From positions 868,001-932,000 of the forward strand of contig CAJJBQ010000001.1 in NCBI GenBank assembly GCA_905182405.1: a DNA stretch of 64,000 nucleotides. Reading direction: 5' to 3'. Made by a program: the position numbers and the translations under genes. Positions 55,489 to 64,000 of the stretch are shown piece after piece; position 1 is the first letter of the stretch, and every line of letters begins with the position of its first letter. Source of the DNA: Akkermansiaceae bacterium (GTDB lineage Bacteria; Verrucomicrobiota; Verrucomicrobiia; Verrucomicrobiales; Akkermansiaceae). The notes under the pieces were generated by a model that worked only from the letters and a program-made list of their open reading frames with translations, was not told where the DNA came from and ran no database searches.

Positions 55489-56552
55489 TATGGCAGGACC
55501 ACCTGCTCCAGAGATTGTCCCGCGTCACCTTTACGAATGATGGCAGCGTGCTTGTCATCGATCTTGGCGAGTTGCACCACGCCCTTCCATGATTCGATTG
55601 TCTCGAAGGACAGCCCGGAAACTCCCGCAACGCGCCGGGTGATCGCATCGATTGTCCCGATATCTTTGGTCGAAACCTTCATCACTCCACGCGAGCTATT
55701 GGCCATCAGGATGAAGCCTTCGCCACCCTTCTCATAGCCGAACATGTCTAGCGGTCGGTTGCGATTGCCCAACTCTGCTACCGTGCGACCCTTCACCTTT
55801 TGATTTGGCTTCAATTTAGCCAGCGGAATGCACACCAGCGGCGTGCAGGTATAGGAAGCAATAATGTTTGGCTCGCCAGCAATGTCCAAGGGCATGAAAG
55901 TCCGGATCGGGGAGTGGGTTTCTTCCTTTCCATGTGCCCCGTGATAAATCTCCAGGCTCGTCGTGCCAACGCTGCCGGTAAAGGGGTAAGCGGTCACGCG
56001 CATGGTCGAGGCAAATTCTTCATTCGAAAGACCAGCGATGGCCAATTGACCATCGAGCCAGGCTAGATCGGTGATCGATTCCATCCGCTTATTCGCCTTT
56101 CTGCGCCCCTGCCCGGTGACTTTGTCCTCGGGCGCATTCGTGAACGAGACACTCGTCGATTTCGTTTTTGCCAAATCGACAACACTCAGCTTGCCTCCGT
56201 TCGCCCTCACCAGCACCGGAGTCGCATCGGCACCAAGCCCCCTTGAGATAGAAAGATAACCAACACCACTCTTCGGATCAACAGCAAGGTCATTGACCTT
56301 AATCTGATCCGCCTTGGTCCCGAGCAAAGCCGCAATTTTTTCGCCCAGTTTTTCAATCTTGAGCGCCTTGCCCTGCTGCTCGCCCCCACCAACCTCAAGA
56401 GCAAACACGGCGGCCCCTTTCGCATCGGCTGCGAAAAGAATACCATCGTCTCCGAACTCTAGGGCGCCCAGTGATTGCGGTTGCTTGGATTCCGCCGAAG
56501 CTGTGCTTGCAAGGAGAGGTGTCAAAACAAGAGAGCAGAGAAGTCGTTTCAT
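55488..56552 (-). CDS. Secreted beta-propeller-like protein of unknown function
   Basis: A signal peptide (1-20, ending ASTASA) is followed by repeated strands typical of a beta propeller: LEFGDDGILFAADAKGAAVFAL, LAVDPKSGVGYLSISRG, ITDLAWLDGQLAIAGLSN, VVQLAKIDDKHAAIIRK. No haem or metal motif is seen. It is the first gene of a two-gene operon with the Ig-like protein. Function unknown. Confidence 0.7.
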   Translation of the reverse strand: MKRLLCSLVLTPLLASTASAESKQPQSLGALEFGDDGILFAADAKGAAVFALEVGGGEQQGKALKIEKLGEKIAALLGTKADQIKVNDLAVDPKSGVGYLSISRGLGADATPVLVRANGGKLSVVDLAKTKSTSVSFTNAPEDKVTGQGRRKANKRMESITDLAWLDGQLAIAGLSNEEFASTMRVTAYPFTGSVGTTSLEIYHGAHGKEETHSPIRTFMPLDIAGEPNIIASYTCTPLVCIPLAKLKPNQKVKGRTVAELGNRNRPLDMFGYEKGGEGFILMANSSRGVMKVSTKDIGTIDAITRRVAGVSGLSFETIESWKGVVQLAKIDDKHAAIIRKGDAGQSLEQVVLP

Positions 56553-56821
56553 AGGACGTATTTAACCACAATCGTTTCTGAAAGTTGCGAGCCAAATCAA
56601 ATTTCGCGTTCTTTCTGACGTTGTCCCAGAAAACCGGATGTCTCAAAATTTGACAATTTTCACTTTCGGGAAATTGCTACCATTCATACTTGCTGGGTCG
56701 AGATATCTGAAGTGCGCCCTCTCCCAGTCTAAATCTGATTTGTATTGAATGGCGCAAAATAAAACTGCGTCATTTAATGGATAATGCTCCAAACTGATCA
56801 TATTTTCTGCTTCAAAAGCAC

Positions 56822-59800
56822 ATGAATTGTTTTCGTATAGAGTGCTTGGGTTGCATTCTAGCTTTGCTAGTTTTACCAAGCGCCACCCTGCCAGCTCGGG
56901 CAAGCCTCACCCTCTACGATCAAGCGATCACCGCGGATGAAGCCGGAGTTGGATCAATTCCAACTGCCAAATTAGTTTCTGCCGTCACTCTCGATGGATC
57001 CAATAGCAGCTCCTTTAACTTTGGAACAGTTTCGGGAGCATCGACATGCGAATTCATTGTCGAAGGGAACCCTACGACCGGCGGTCGGGATGGCTTTCTC
57101 GCTGTCGGTTCCAATTCCTCCAGCAGTTTGCGCTACGAACAGTGGGACGACAGCGGGCAGTTAGGATTCACACAGAGCGGAGTCGCCGACTATAGTTTCA
57201 GCCCTCTTGTCCTTTCTCCAACCGAAGCAACCCACGTTGCCTATGTGTGGGACGGAGATGGAAGAATGGACCTCTATCTTGACGGAACCCAAGTTGGACA
57301 AAACACCGGCGTTGCCAGCTCTTTCGGCATGCCGAGAGGGGCGGGGTCTCTAGGAAACAACGCAGGAGGAACCGAAGGAATGGTCGGCACGATTCACCGG
57401 GTGACCGTTTACAATCAAGCTCTTTCCAGCGACGACATCTTGCGGCATTCCAATGCCTACAACGAAGTTCTGGAGCCACCGGTGATCGAAAGCTTCACGG
57501 CATCGCCCGAGGCCTTTCTTTCCCCGGGGAATTCCACCCTGAACTGGACCGTCACCGGAGCTGATTCGGTCTCGATCAATGGTACGGATGTCACAGCGCA
57601 AAATCAATTCATCGTTTCTCCGGCTTCTACAACCGACTTCATCCTAACAGCCACAAACGATGATGGTCCCGTCACGCAAGATGTCACCGTGACGGTAAAC
57701 CCGGCACCTCTCATTACTTCTTTCACTTCCGACCGGAGCACCATTAACACTGGGGAAAGCGTCAGGATTTCATGGTCTACTGACTTCGCCACCACCTGGT
57801 CTATCAGTCCGGCTCCCGGAGATGTCACGGGGCAAACCACAAACGGCAACGGTTCGCTCAGCGTTTATCCCGGAGACCCCACCACTTATACTCTGACCGC
57901 AGGAAGTGCCTTTGGTTCGGAGACTTCCGAGATCACCGTGAACGTCGCGATGGTTGCCAATCATCCTGTCATTTCAGAGTTCATGGCTGACAGTAAATCC
58001 GGCCTAATGGACGCCGACGGAGATTTCTCGGACTGGATTGAGATCTTCAACCCAACGGAATTCACCGTGGATCTGGGGTCATTTTTCCTGACAGACGATG
58101 CCACAGATCTGAGCAAGTGGCCTTTCGAACCACTAACCTTAGAACCAGGCGAGAGAGCGATCGTCTTTGCCTCCGGTAAAGGTGTGAACGGACCAGCCGG
58201 GGAAATTCACACCAACTTTAAATTGAGCGCAGGGGGAGAATATCTCGCGCTCATTACCGACGGAGGAAGCACAATTGTGCAGGAGTTTGCACCGACCTAC
58301 CCTGCTTTGGATACTGATGTTTCTTACGGGATCCTCGCGGGAGATTTATCGACTGCCCGGGTGCTTGGGAGCTCTACTCCCGGCCAATTCAATGACGCCT
58401 CAATGCCCGCACCATCGGAGGTAACGTTCTCGCATGGCAGTCAGACCTTCACCGGAATATTGAGCGTTACCTTGGCCGCCGAATCTTCCGGAGTGGTGAT
58501 TTATTACACGACTGATGGCAGCACTCCATCCGCTGGAAGCAGCACCCTTTACTCCTCACCAGTCGACATTAACACAACGACTTACTTGCGCGCCATCGCA
58601 GTTCGGGAAGGCGTCAATGGTGCAGTCACAGGAGAGAGCTACATCCGACTTGCGGCCGATCTGGCGAACTACGAATCTGATCTTCCCCTCATGGTGATCG
58701 ATAACTTTGGGGCCGGACAGGTGCCCGCAAAAGGATGGAGCGGAACCGGCTCCGGGGTTCAACAAGTGGCACGCCAAAGCGCGGTCTGGGCCACTTTCAA
58801 TCGCAACGAAACGACAGGAATAGCAGCCTTAGCCGATAGCCCGCAAATGATCAGCCGCACTGGAATCAGAGGTCGTGGAGCCTTCTCCAGCACCTGGTCA
58901 CAGAAGCCCTTTAGTGTGGAAGTCTGGGACGAGACCCAAAACGAAAAAGAGATCGAAGTCCTCGGCATGCCGGCCCACTCCGACTGGGTCCTCTACTACC
59001 CGGATACCGACGATAACAAAGATCCCTCCATGATGTTCAACACCTTCATGTATGACTTGAGCAACAACATGGGGCGCTATGCCACCCGGATCCGATGGGT
59101 CGAGGCCTTCGTCAATACCAATGGCGGTGACCTCACGCTGGCTGATCGACGCGGTGTCTATGCCATCTTTGAAAAAGTCTCCCGTGGTGATGGGCGACTT
59201 GAATTCGACAAGCTGAGTGAAGATGGAACCTCTGGCGGTTGGCTGCTGGGCCTCAATCGTATGGACTCTGTTCCTCTTGGCGGATTCCCCGCTGAAAATG
59301 GCGCGACCCGCCCTCAATTATTCCACACCCGGGGACCAAATCGAGTCTCCGAAACGTCACCCAACAATGCCGGCGGAGGCGATGACATTCCGAGACAAAG
59401 CAACGGTTTTCTAAATTTTGACAATCCCAACGGCTACCGAATCACTCCGACTCAGCGGTCTGCCATTGAAGATTGGTTTGCTACGTTTGAAGACGTTCTT
59501 TACGACGACGCTCAATGGTTGGACCCGGTCGATGGCTACCAGAAGTATCTCGATGCTGAAGATTTCGTGGAATACTTCATCTTCAATAACCTGAGCCGGA
59601 ATGGCGATGGCATGTTGATCAGCATGTTCCCCTGGAAGGGTGACGATGACAAACTACGGATGGGTCCAGCCTGGGATTACAACTGGAGCAGCTACTACAT
59701 CGGTGGCGGCCCAACCGGGACCTTCCGGCATCGCGGCAACCGTCTGTGGTATGACCGCCTTTTCGACGATCCTGACTTCGAGCAACTCTACGTTGACCGC

Positions 59801-61744
59801 TGGTTTCATCATCGTGATCGTGCCATGAGCAATGCCGGGATACAGGGCGTCGTCGATGGGCAAGCTGCCGAAATCGGAGCGACAAGAGCGATCCGCCAAG
59901 GATACTCCAGCGAAGCAGATTGGATGGGTGAACTGACAACGATGAAAAATTGGCTCACCACTCGGGCCGATTGGTATGACGATCAATTCACCCCTCGCCC
60001 CGTCTACAATCAAACTGGCGGCGAAGTGTCCGGTGGCTTTGTCGTCGCCTTTTCGCCTCCGCCTGGAATGATCTACTTCACCACAGATGGTAGCGATCCC
60101 CGGGCTCCTGGAGGAAGCCTCTCTCCCACCGCCCAACAATTCGACGGCGGAGTTCTTCTCACAAAAGTGGTGAGAGAAGGGGATGCGGTGAGAGTCATCA
60201 TCCCAAGCGCAACCACTCCTACTTCCGGTCTCAGTTGGACCGTGGCTGGATTCAACGATTCAACGTGGATGTCGGGAGCTACCGGAGTGGGATACGATCG
60301 GGTTTCCACCTACGATTCACACCTCAGTCTCGATCTGGACGACACGATGGATGGCGAAAATACCTCGGCTTATCTCAGGCTCGAATTCAATCTCGACGAT
60401 GCCTCAGTCTACGATGTTATGAGATTGAAAATGAAATATGACGACGGGTTCATCGCTTATCTCAATGGAGTTCCCATCGCTCAGGAAAATGCTCCCGGCA
60501 ACCCAGTTTGGAATTCAGTTGCGACTGCCAGACATACCGACGGAGAAGCCGTCAACTTTGTTACATTTGAGGTCAACGGTCAGGTTGGAAATCTCGTCGA
60601 TGGAACAAATGTTCTCGCCGTCCACGGTTTGAATGACGGTATCGGAAGCTCCGATTTCCTCATCACTCCGGAACTTGAAGTGGGACAGTCAGCAGTCTCC
60701 GATGGACTCACTCTCACCGAATCAACGCTCATCACGGCTCGCACTCTCGATGGTTCAGATTGGAGCGCTCCGGCCGAGGCATACTTTCTCGTTGATACCG
60801 TTCCGGCCAACGCAAGTAACCTGGTGATCTCTGAGCTTCACTACCGTCCCGCCGATGTGGATGCCTCTGAAATGACAGCTGGATTCACGGATCGGGACGA
60901 CTTTGAATTCCTCGAGCTCATGAACAGCGGAACCCAAACAATTGATCTCAGTGGTGTCAAATTCATCACTGGAATTACCTTCGATTTTGCCACCGCCGGA
61001 CTGAGAACACTTGAGCCCGGGGTCCGCCTTTTGATCGTGAATGATCTCGCAGCATTCCAACAACGATACGGAATGGCCTTCTCAAATCAAATTGCGGGCG
61101 AATACACGGGGAACCTCAGTAACGACGGTGAACTGATCACTATGGTCGATGCATCGGGCACCACCACTCATTCATTCACTTACAATGATCAATTGCCTTG
61201 GCCGGAAGGACCGGATGGCGATGGCTTCACTCTCGTTCTGATCGATCCATCTCAGCAGCCTGTTCTAGACCACGCGGCCCCCGCGAGCTGGCATGCCAGC
61301 GGGACAGTGGGTGGCTCACCAGGTGAGTCCAATAGTAGTAACTATGAGTCTTGGAGAATCGCCAACGGACTCCCGATCCCCGAAATTGATCCTGATCCGG
61401 ACAAAGACGAGCGCGACAACTTGCTCGAATATTTTGAAGGCACCGATCCAAATACTTCGGATTATTCCTTGGGTACTGTCAATGTTGAGACCTTGATTGT
61501 TGGCGGATTTGCTGACGAATACATCATCTTCCGTTTCCGTCGTAATCTTACGGCAGAGGATGTCACCATGATTCCCCAAGTTTCAGATGATCTTGAGAGC
61601 TGGTTACAAGGAGCAGCCAACATTGTCCTTCATGGTCGGGAACGACTCGATGATTTCCACGAGACTGTCATATTCCGTTCTACTGCTCCGCCAGGAAATC
61701 AGCGACTTAAGTTCGGAAGACTCCAATTGGAGCTGCAACGATAG
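56822..61744 (+). CDS. Giant secreted CotH-kinase/lamin-tail/LamG protein
   Basis: The 1640-residue protein begins with a signal peptide (1-27). Order of domains: LamG-like (about 58-205), two Ig-like repeats (218-375; PVIESFTASPEAF and PLITSFTSDRSTI), lamin-tail LTD (380-500; HPVISEFMADSKSG), CHB_HEX-type (530-600; VIYYTTDGSTPSAGS), a CotH region (about 610-1060; GPAWDYNWS with Trp951), a second CHB_HEX (YFTTDGSDPRAPGG), a beta module, a second LTD (LVISELHYRPADVD) and a C-terminal type 3-like Asp repeat (DPDPDKDERDNLLEYFEG). CotH is a kinase-like fold in spores; here the role is presumably at the cell surface. Confidence 0.85.
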   Translation: MNCFRIECLGCILALLVLPSATLPARASLTLYDQAITADEAGVGSIPTAKLVSAVTLDGSNSSSFNFGTVSGASTCEFIVEGNPTTGGRDGFLAVGSNSSSSLRYEQWDDSGQLGFTQSGVADYSFSPLVLSPTEATHVAYVWDGDGRMDLYLDGTQVGQNTGVASSFGMPRGAGSLGNNAGGTEGMVGTIHRVTVYNQALSSDDILRHSNAYNEVLEPPVIESFTASPEAFLSPGNSTLNWTVTGADSVSINGTDVTAQNQFIVSPASTTDFILTATNDDGPVTQDVTVTVNPAPLITSFTSDRSTINTGESVRISWSTDFATTWSISPAPGDVTGQTTNGNGSLSVYPGDPTTYTLTAGSAFGSETSEITVNVAMVANHPVISEFMADSKSGLMDADGDFSDWIEIFNPTEFTVDLGSFFLTDDATDLSKWPFEPLTLEPGERAIVFASGKGVNGPAGEIHTNFKLSAGGEYLALITDGGSTIVQEFAPTYPALDTDVSYGILAGDLSTARVLGSSTPGQFNDASMPAPSEVTFSHGSQTFTGILSVTLAAESSGVVIYYTTDGSTPSAGSSTLYSSPVDINTTTYLRAIAVREGVNGAVTGESYIRLAADLANYESDLPLMVIDNFGAGQVPAKGWSGTGSGVQQVARQSAVWATFNRNETTGIAALADSPQMISRTGIRGRGAFSSTWSQKPFSVEVWDETQNEKEIEVLGMPAHSDWVLYYPDTDDNKDPSMMFNTFMYDLSNNMGRYATRIRWVEAFVNTNGGDLTLADRRGVYAIFEKVSRGDGRLEFDKLSEDGTSGGWLLGLNRMDSVPLGGFPAENGATRPQLFHTRGPNRVSETSPNNAGGGDDIPRQSNGFLNFDNPNGYRITPTQRSAIEDWFATFEDVLYDDAQWLDPVDGYQKYLDAEDFVEYFIFNNLSRNGDGMLISMFPWKGDDDKLRMGPAWDYNWSSYYIGGGPTGTFRHRGNRLWYDRLFDDPDFEQLYVDRWFHHRDRAMSNAGIQGVVDGQAAEIGATRAIRQGYSSEADWMGELTTMKNWLTTRADWYDDQFTPRPVYNQTGGEVSGGFVVAFSPPPGMIYFTTDGSDPRAPGGSLSPTAQQFDGGVLLTKVVREGDAVRVIIPSATTPTSGLSWTVAGFNDSTWMSGATGVGYDRVSTYDSHLSLDLDDTMDGENTSAYLRLEFNLDDASVYDVMRLKMKYDDGFIAYLNGVPIAQENAPGNPVWNSVATARHTDGEAVNFVTFEVNGQVGNLVDGTNVLAVHGLNDGIGSSDFLITPELEVGQSAVSDGLTLTESTLITARTLDGSDWSAPAEAYFLVDTVPANASNLVISELHYRPADVDASEMTAGFTDRDDFEFLELMNSGTQTIDLSGVKFITGITFDFATAGLRTLEPGVRLLIVNDLAAFQQRYGMAFSNQIAGEYTGNLSNDGELITMVDASGTTTHSFTYNDQLPWPEGPDGDGFTLVLIDPSQQPVLDHAAPASWHASGTVGGSPGESNSSNYESWRIANGLPIPEIDPDPDKDERDNLLEYFEGTDPNTSDYSLGTVNVETLIVGGFADEYIIFRFRRNLTAEDVTMIPQVSDDLESWLQGAANIVLHGRERLDDFHETVIFRSTAPPGNQRLKFGRLQLELQR

Positions 61745-61845
61745 AGGACACTTTCCTCAGCTCAAGAGTCTTCCAAGTCATCGGATAAAATCTCACCACG
61801 TCTCCGAGTTTCCTTGGAGCGATGAGGTGCGCTATGAAATTTCCG

Positions 61846-61885
61846 AAAGAAAAAGACCGTCATGCATTGGTGATGCATGACGGTC
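61846..61885 (-). terminator. Perfect 13-bp hairpin terminator
   Basis: GACCGTCATGCAT (61855-61867) pairs perfectly with ATGCATGACGGTC (61873-61885). On the minus strand the stem is followed by TTTTTCTTTC, so it terminates transcripts from the PEP-CTERM relic side. It may still serve the tRNA-Gly gene upstream on that strand. Confidence 0.85.
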
Positions 61886-61915
61886 TGAATTGGAAAAGGT
61901 GGTGTCTAGAGACAA

Positions 61916-62032
61916 TTAACGACGGCGTCGTAAAAGTGCGAGTCCAGCAAGTCCGGCAAGAGTAATACTAGATGGCTCGGGAACTCCAGTCCAAGTAGTG
62001 GAGTGCGATGCGATCATTCCGTCACCTAGGGC
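61916..62032 (-). pseudogene. Relic PEP-CTERM tail
   Basis: The minus strand encodes TWTGVPEPSSITLAGLAGLA then LLRRRR and a stop, a perfect PEP-CTERM sorting signal for export and surface processing. The frame upstream (to 62470) runs antisense over the UnbV-like relic and the tRNA, so it cannot be the original protein. Only the last 25-30 codons remain, followed by an intact terminator. Confidence 0.6.
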
Positions 62033-62092
62033 GCTCCGAGATTTGAATTTCGTGAGCTCCTCCGGCTCGCGCAGATTTCTCCAATCTTTGGA

Positions 62093-62400
62093 ATGGCTTT
62101 TACGCACATTGCTGGAGACGCGTTTCCGGAGCTGTATGTCGTGCAGAATTTTTTCGGTCCCCAACTTGAAACTGGTCGAATGAACGGAGGAGTCAGCGTT
62201 CTCCTGAAAAATATCAATGGCAGCGTTGAGCCGGTTTGGCCGAATCCTCAGCACTATGTAAATGAACAGCTTCTTTGTCTTAAGCTCAAAGGGCGAGATG
62301 GAAATCCCGATGCCTCGGGCGCTCGTGTTACGGTTTCTGGAGAAGTGTCCCTCACCCAGCAAGTGAGCACAGGTGGTGGTGCGATTTCTCGTAACCCCTT
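62093..62400 (+). pseudogene. Relic of an FG-GAP/ASPIC-UnbV protein
   Basis: One plus-strand frame reads AGDAFPELYVVQNFFGPQ, like an FG-GAP blade, and QLLCLKLKGRDGNPDASGAR followed by VTVSGEVSLTQQVSTGGG, like the ASPIC/UnbV domain (LxLxGxxxNxxAxGARVxV). The pieces are joined with an obvious gap (the blades between them are missing), and the frame then runs antisense through the tRNA-Gly gene. The 5' end is missing. It is a fragment of a large secreted protein. Confidence 0.55.
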
Positions 62401-62412
62401 GAAAAAGAATGG

Positions 62413-62484
62413 AGCGGGTGAAGAGATTCGAACTCTCGACATCGACCTTGGCAAGGTCGCGCTCTACCACTGAGCTACACCCGC
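62413..62484 (-). tRNA. tRNA-Gly (GCC)
   Basis: The minus strand folds into a complete cloverleaf. Acceptor stem GCGGGTG (62484-62478) pairs with CACCCGC (62420-62414), discriminator U. D-arm is GCTC-AGTGGTA-GAGC, anticodon loop TTGCCAA with anticodon GCC, and T-arm GAGAG-TTCGAAT-CTCTT (one G-U pair). CCA is not encoded. It reads GGC and GGU glycine codons. Confidence 0.95.
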
Positions 62485-62843
62485 ATTACGTTGCTTCGAA
62501 AAGCTGCGCTGCGAAGCACTCTTTGCCATTGTGGTCGATTTGTCGCAAGATTTTTTTACGACGTTTTTTCGCCGCGCTTTTAGCAGAAAAGGTCATTTGA
62601 TTGCATAATTGTTAATTCTCATTAAGTAAGTGGCGATTTGATTTACAGGACCTTATTGTGAGTTCTTGCCGTTTTTTTAAGTCGAAAAAGCATAAGAGAC
62701 CTCAGGATTGCCTCGTTTTTGATAAAAAATGTCAGTTCTGTGGCAAGAGAGATAAAGAATTATTAAGCGAGAACCTAAGCGCCCTTTTTACTTTTGATCC
62801 ACTCATGGGGAGGCGAGCTTCGTTGAGATTTCCTAGTAATTTT
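62485..62843. other. Leader region between tRNA-Gly and nrdR
   Basis: The 359 bases are AT-rich and should hold the promoters of the divergent tRNA and nrdR genes. The nrdR frame is open back to 62658 and encodes CQFCGKRDKE, but it is not similar to the NrdR family. No NrdR box was found here. Confidence 0.4.
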
Positions 62844-63332
62844 ATGCGATGTATCCAATGCGGCTCACTTGACGACAAGGTCGTGGACTCCCGGAGTTCC
62901 AAGGATGGGACCTCGATTCGTCGCCGCCGGGAATGCCTGAATTGTGGCTCTCGATTTACGACATACGAGCAAGTGGAGCGGACCGAGCTTCGGGTCATCA
63001 AGGCGGATGGGTCTCGTGAGGTGATCAACCGCGAGAAGCTCTTTCGTGGTCTTGTGAAAGCCTGTGAGAAACGGAAGGTCTCGATGGATCGGATTGGCCG
63101 CGCCGTTGATGAAATTCTTTCCGAACTCCATAAGGATCACCAACTTGAGGTTCCTTCCCGCGCGATTGGGGCCAAGGTGATGGACAAGCTTCATGCCATC
63201 GATCCGGTGGCCTACGTGCGTTATGTGTCGGTTTATCGCTCCTTCGAGGATGTCGGTGAATTCATTCGGGAAATTCAAGCCCTTGAAAACCGCTCTCGCA
63301 GCGATGTCTTCCAGCGGAAGTTCTTTAAATAA
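62844..63332 (+). CDS. nrdR: Transcriptional repressor NrdR
   Basis: The 162-residue protein matches NrdR fully. The zinc ribbon MRCIQCGSLDDKVVDSR and ECLNCGSRFTTYEQVE give four Cys. An ATP-cone follows (about 48-140: ELRVIKADGSREVINREKL ... YVRYVSVYRSFEDVGEF). NrdR senses ATP/dATP and represses ribonucleotide reductase genes; its likely target operon is at 13.7-18.7 kb of this window. The frame can be read from 62658, but all NrdR proteins start M-x-C, so ATG 62844 is used. It heads a group with 63336 and the HIT gene. Confidence 0.96.
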   Translation: MRCIQCGSLDDKVVDSRSSKDGTSIRRRRECLNCGSRFTTYEQVERTELRVIKADGSREVINREKLFRGLVKACEKRKVSMDRIGRAVDEILSELHKDHQLEVPSRAIGAKVMDKLHAIDPVAYVRYVSVYRSFEDVGEFIREIQALENRSRSDVFQRKFFK

Positions 63333-63335
63333 TCC

Positions 63336-63902
63336 ATGATCTGCCTCGTCGGAAATCTCCCGGTTTTGCAAGTCGGTCGCCATCAGGTGATCGGTTATGG
63401 CACCGAGTGGATTGATGAGGCACTGAGCCGGGCGGCGGATCGATGCAATCGCGATGACTTTCCTTTCATCGATGATATTCGCAATGGGGTTTTGCACTAC
63501 TTGGAGCATCGTTGTCCGCTGCGGGTGCTTCCGCTGAGTGATCTTTTCGAAAGGATGGAAAGCATGCTGCTAAAGATCGGCTGCGATGCGATCGCTCTCC
63601 AGCTGAAACCGATTGCGCCGCCGGTGACGATTTCTTTGGTTCGTTTCGCAAGAGAATCGGGGAATGGATTCGAGTTGGCCTTTTTCTGTCTCCTGACTGA
63701 GGACCTTCATGACCTTTCTGAGCAGGGGGCTGAGAGCATCACCTTCAAAGATATTGAAGAGAGCGCGATGATTCTTCGTGGGAAGAAAAGCTTTACGAAA
63801 GACTGCGAGAAGCTCGCGATCGAAATCCGGGATTTCTTGAAGAATTTTAACAAGGACCACGGCATTGCCGAACGCCAACTTTATTTGAGTGTTGAGAAAT
63901 GA
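63336..63902 (+). CDS. Hypothetical protein of 188 residues
   Basis: I do not recognise a family. The protein is soluble and mixed alpha/beta: an N-terminal LVGNLPVLQVGRHQVIGYG, a helix with LSRAADRCNRDDFPFIDD, and later helices (FTKDCEKLAIEIRDFLKNFNKDH). It starts three bases after the nrdR stop and overlaps the HIT gene start (ATGA at 63899-63902), so the three are one transcript. No membrane segment or signal peptide is present. Confidence 0.7.
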   Translation: MICLVGNLPVLQVGRHQVIGYGTEWIDEALSRAADRCNRDDFPFIDDIRNGVLHYLEHRCPLRVLPLSDLFERMESMLLKIGCDAIALQLKPIAPPVTISLVRFARESGNGFELAFFCLLTEDLHDLSEQGAESITFKDIEESAMILRGKKSFTKDCEKLAIEIRDFLKNFNKDHGIAERQLYLSVEK

Positions 63903-64000
63903 GTGAGAAGACTCTTTTTGAAAAGATTATCGCCGGTGAGATTCCGTCGGAGGTGGTTTACGAAGACGATCTGTGCTTCTGCTTTCGCGACATCTCGCCA
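63899..64000 (+). CDS. HIT-family nucleotide-binding protein (partial, cut at window end)
   Basis: The 34 visible residues (MSEKTLFEKIIAGEIPSEV and YEDDLCFCFRDISP) are the standard N-terminus of HIT/HINT proteins, before the catalytic His triad. These hydrolyse purine nucleotide phosphoramidates or related dinucleotides. The ATG overlaps the previous stop by four bases. The C-terminal part with HxHxH lies beyond 64000. Confidence 0.85.
   Translation, partial: MSEKTLFEKIIAGEIPSEVVYEDDLCFCFRDISP

Noticed and set aside
62658..62843. N-terminal extension of nrdR including a CxxC pair
   Set aside because: NrdR proteins start M-x-C-x-x-C; the extension has no family similarity.

Overview
The window reads as a chromosomal segment of a free-living member of the Verrucomicrobiota (PVC superphylum). 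The evidence is phylum-typical gene families: planctomycete-type cytochrome (DUF1592-class) and DUF1552 proteins, PEP-CTERM tails, CotH/lamin-tail giant secreted proteins, several sulfatases, a relic REP-associated transposase, and a chlamydia-like ribonucleotide reductase. No phage, plasmid, CRISPR or intact insertion sequence was seen. Verdicts rest on reading motifs by eye; no database search was run.

Layout. 1-4.1 kb: end of an unknown gene, a GtrA-like membrane protein, a frame-disrupted vWA-like secreted protein and a membrane sulfatase/LTA-synthase-like protein. 4.1-9.6 kb: a minus-strand pair (transglutaminase-esterase fusion plus CBM9-like protein), a DEAD-box helicase with a striking leader hairpin, and a DUF4112 protein. 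9.8-13.7 kb: HAD phosphatase, degenerate GH78-like protein, half-size EamA protein, CvfB-like S1 protein. 13.7-18.7 kb: a 510-bp control region, then nrdB and nrdA encoding a class Ic-like ribonucleotide reductase; its usual regulator nrdR lies at 62.8 kb. 18.8-25.1 kb: small envelope and housekeeping genes mixed with gene relics. 25.2-31.7 kb: phosphodiester glycosidase, an ArsR-methyltransferase regulator divergent from metK-ahcY (SAM cycle), a LURP-one-like protein and rlmN. 31.8-40.3 kb: GH13 enzyme, type I sulfatase, pheS, rplT, rpmI, a transglutaminase membrane protein and a SUMF1-domain lipoprotein. 40.4-46.5 kb: TonB-dependent receptor, rpoZ, smpB, two frame-split membrane genes, an NlpC-like protein, a TPR protein and an RRM protein. 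46.9-54.1 kb: a compact six-gene ECF sigma/anti-sigma operon with two secreted proteins that share an acidic coiled-coil domain, plus DUF1592-class and DUF1552 proteins. 54.3-61.7 kb: secreted proteins, including a 1640-residue CotH/LTD/LamG protein. 61.9-64.0 kb: two gene relics next to tRNA-Gly, nrdR, a hypothetical gene and a HIT-family gene cut by the window edge.

The most promising little-described unit is the ECF operon at 46.9-54.1 kb. A sigma factor, a membrane anti-sigma with a very basic outer tail, and two exported proteins with homologous, very acidic N-terminal coiled coils are co-transcribed with a haem-motif protein and a TAT-exported partner. Other notable points are a Leu in place of the radical Tyr in NrdB, nested inverted repeats before nrdB, a hairpin that pairs a perfect Shine-Dalgarno sequence with an anti-SD before the helicase gene, and four gene breaks that are each repaired by removing one base.
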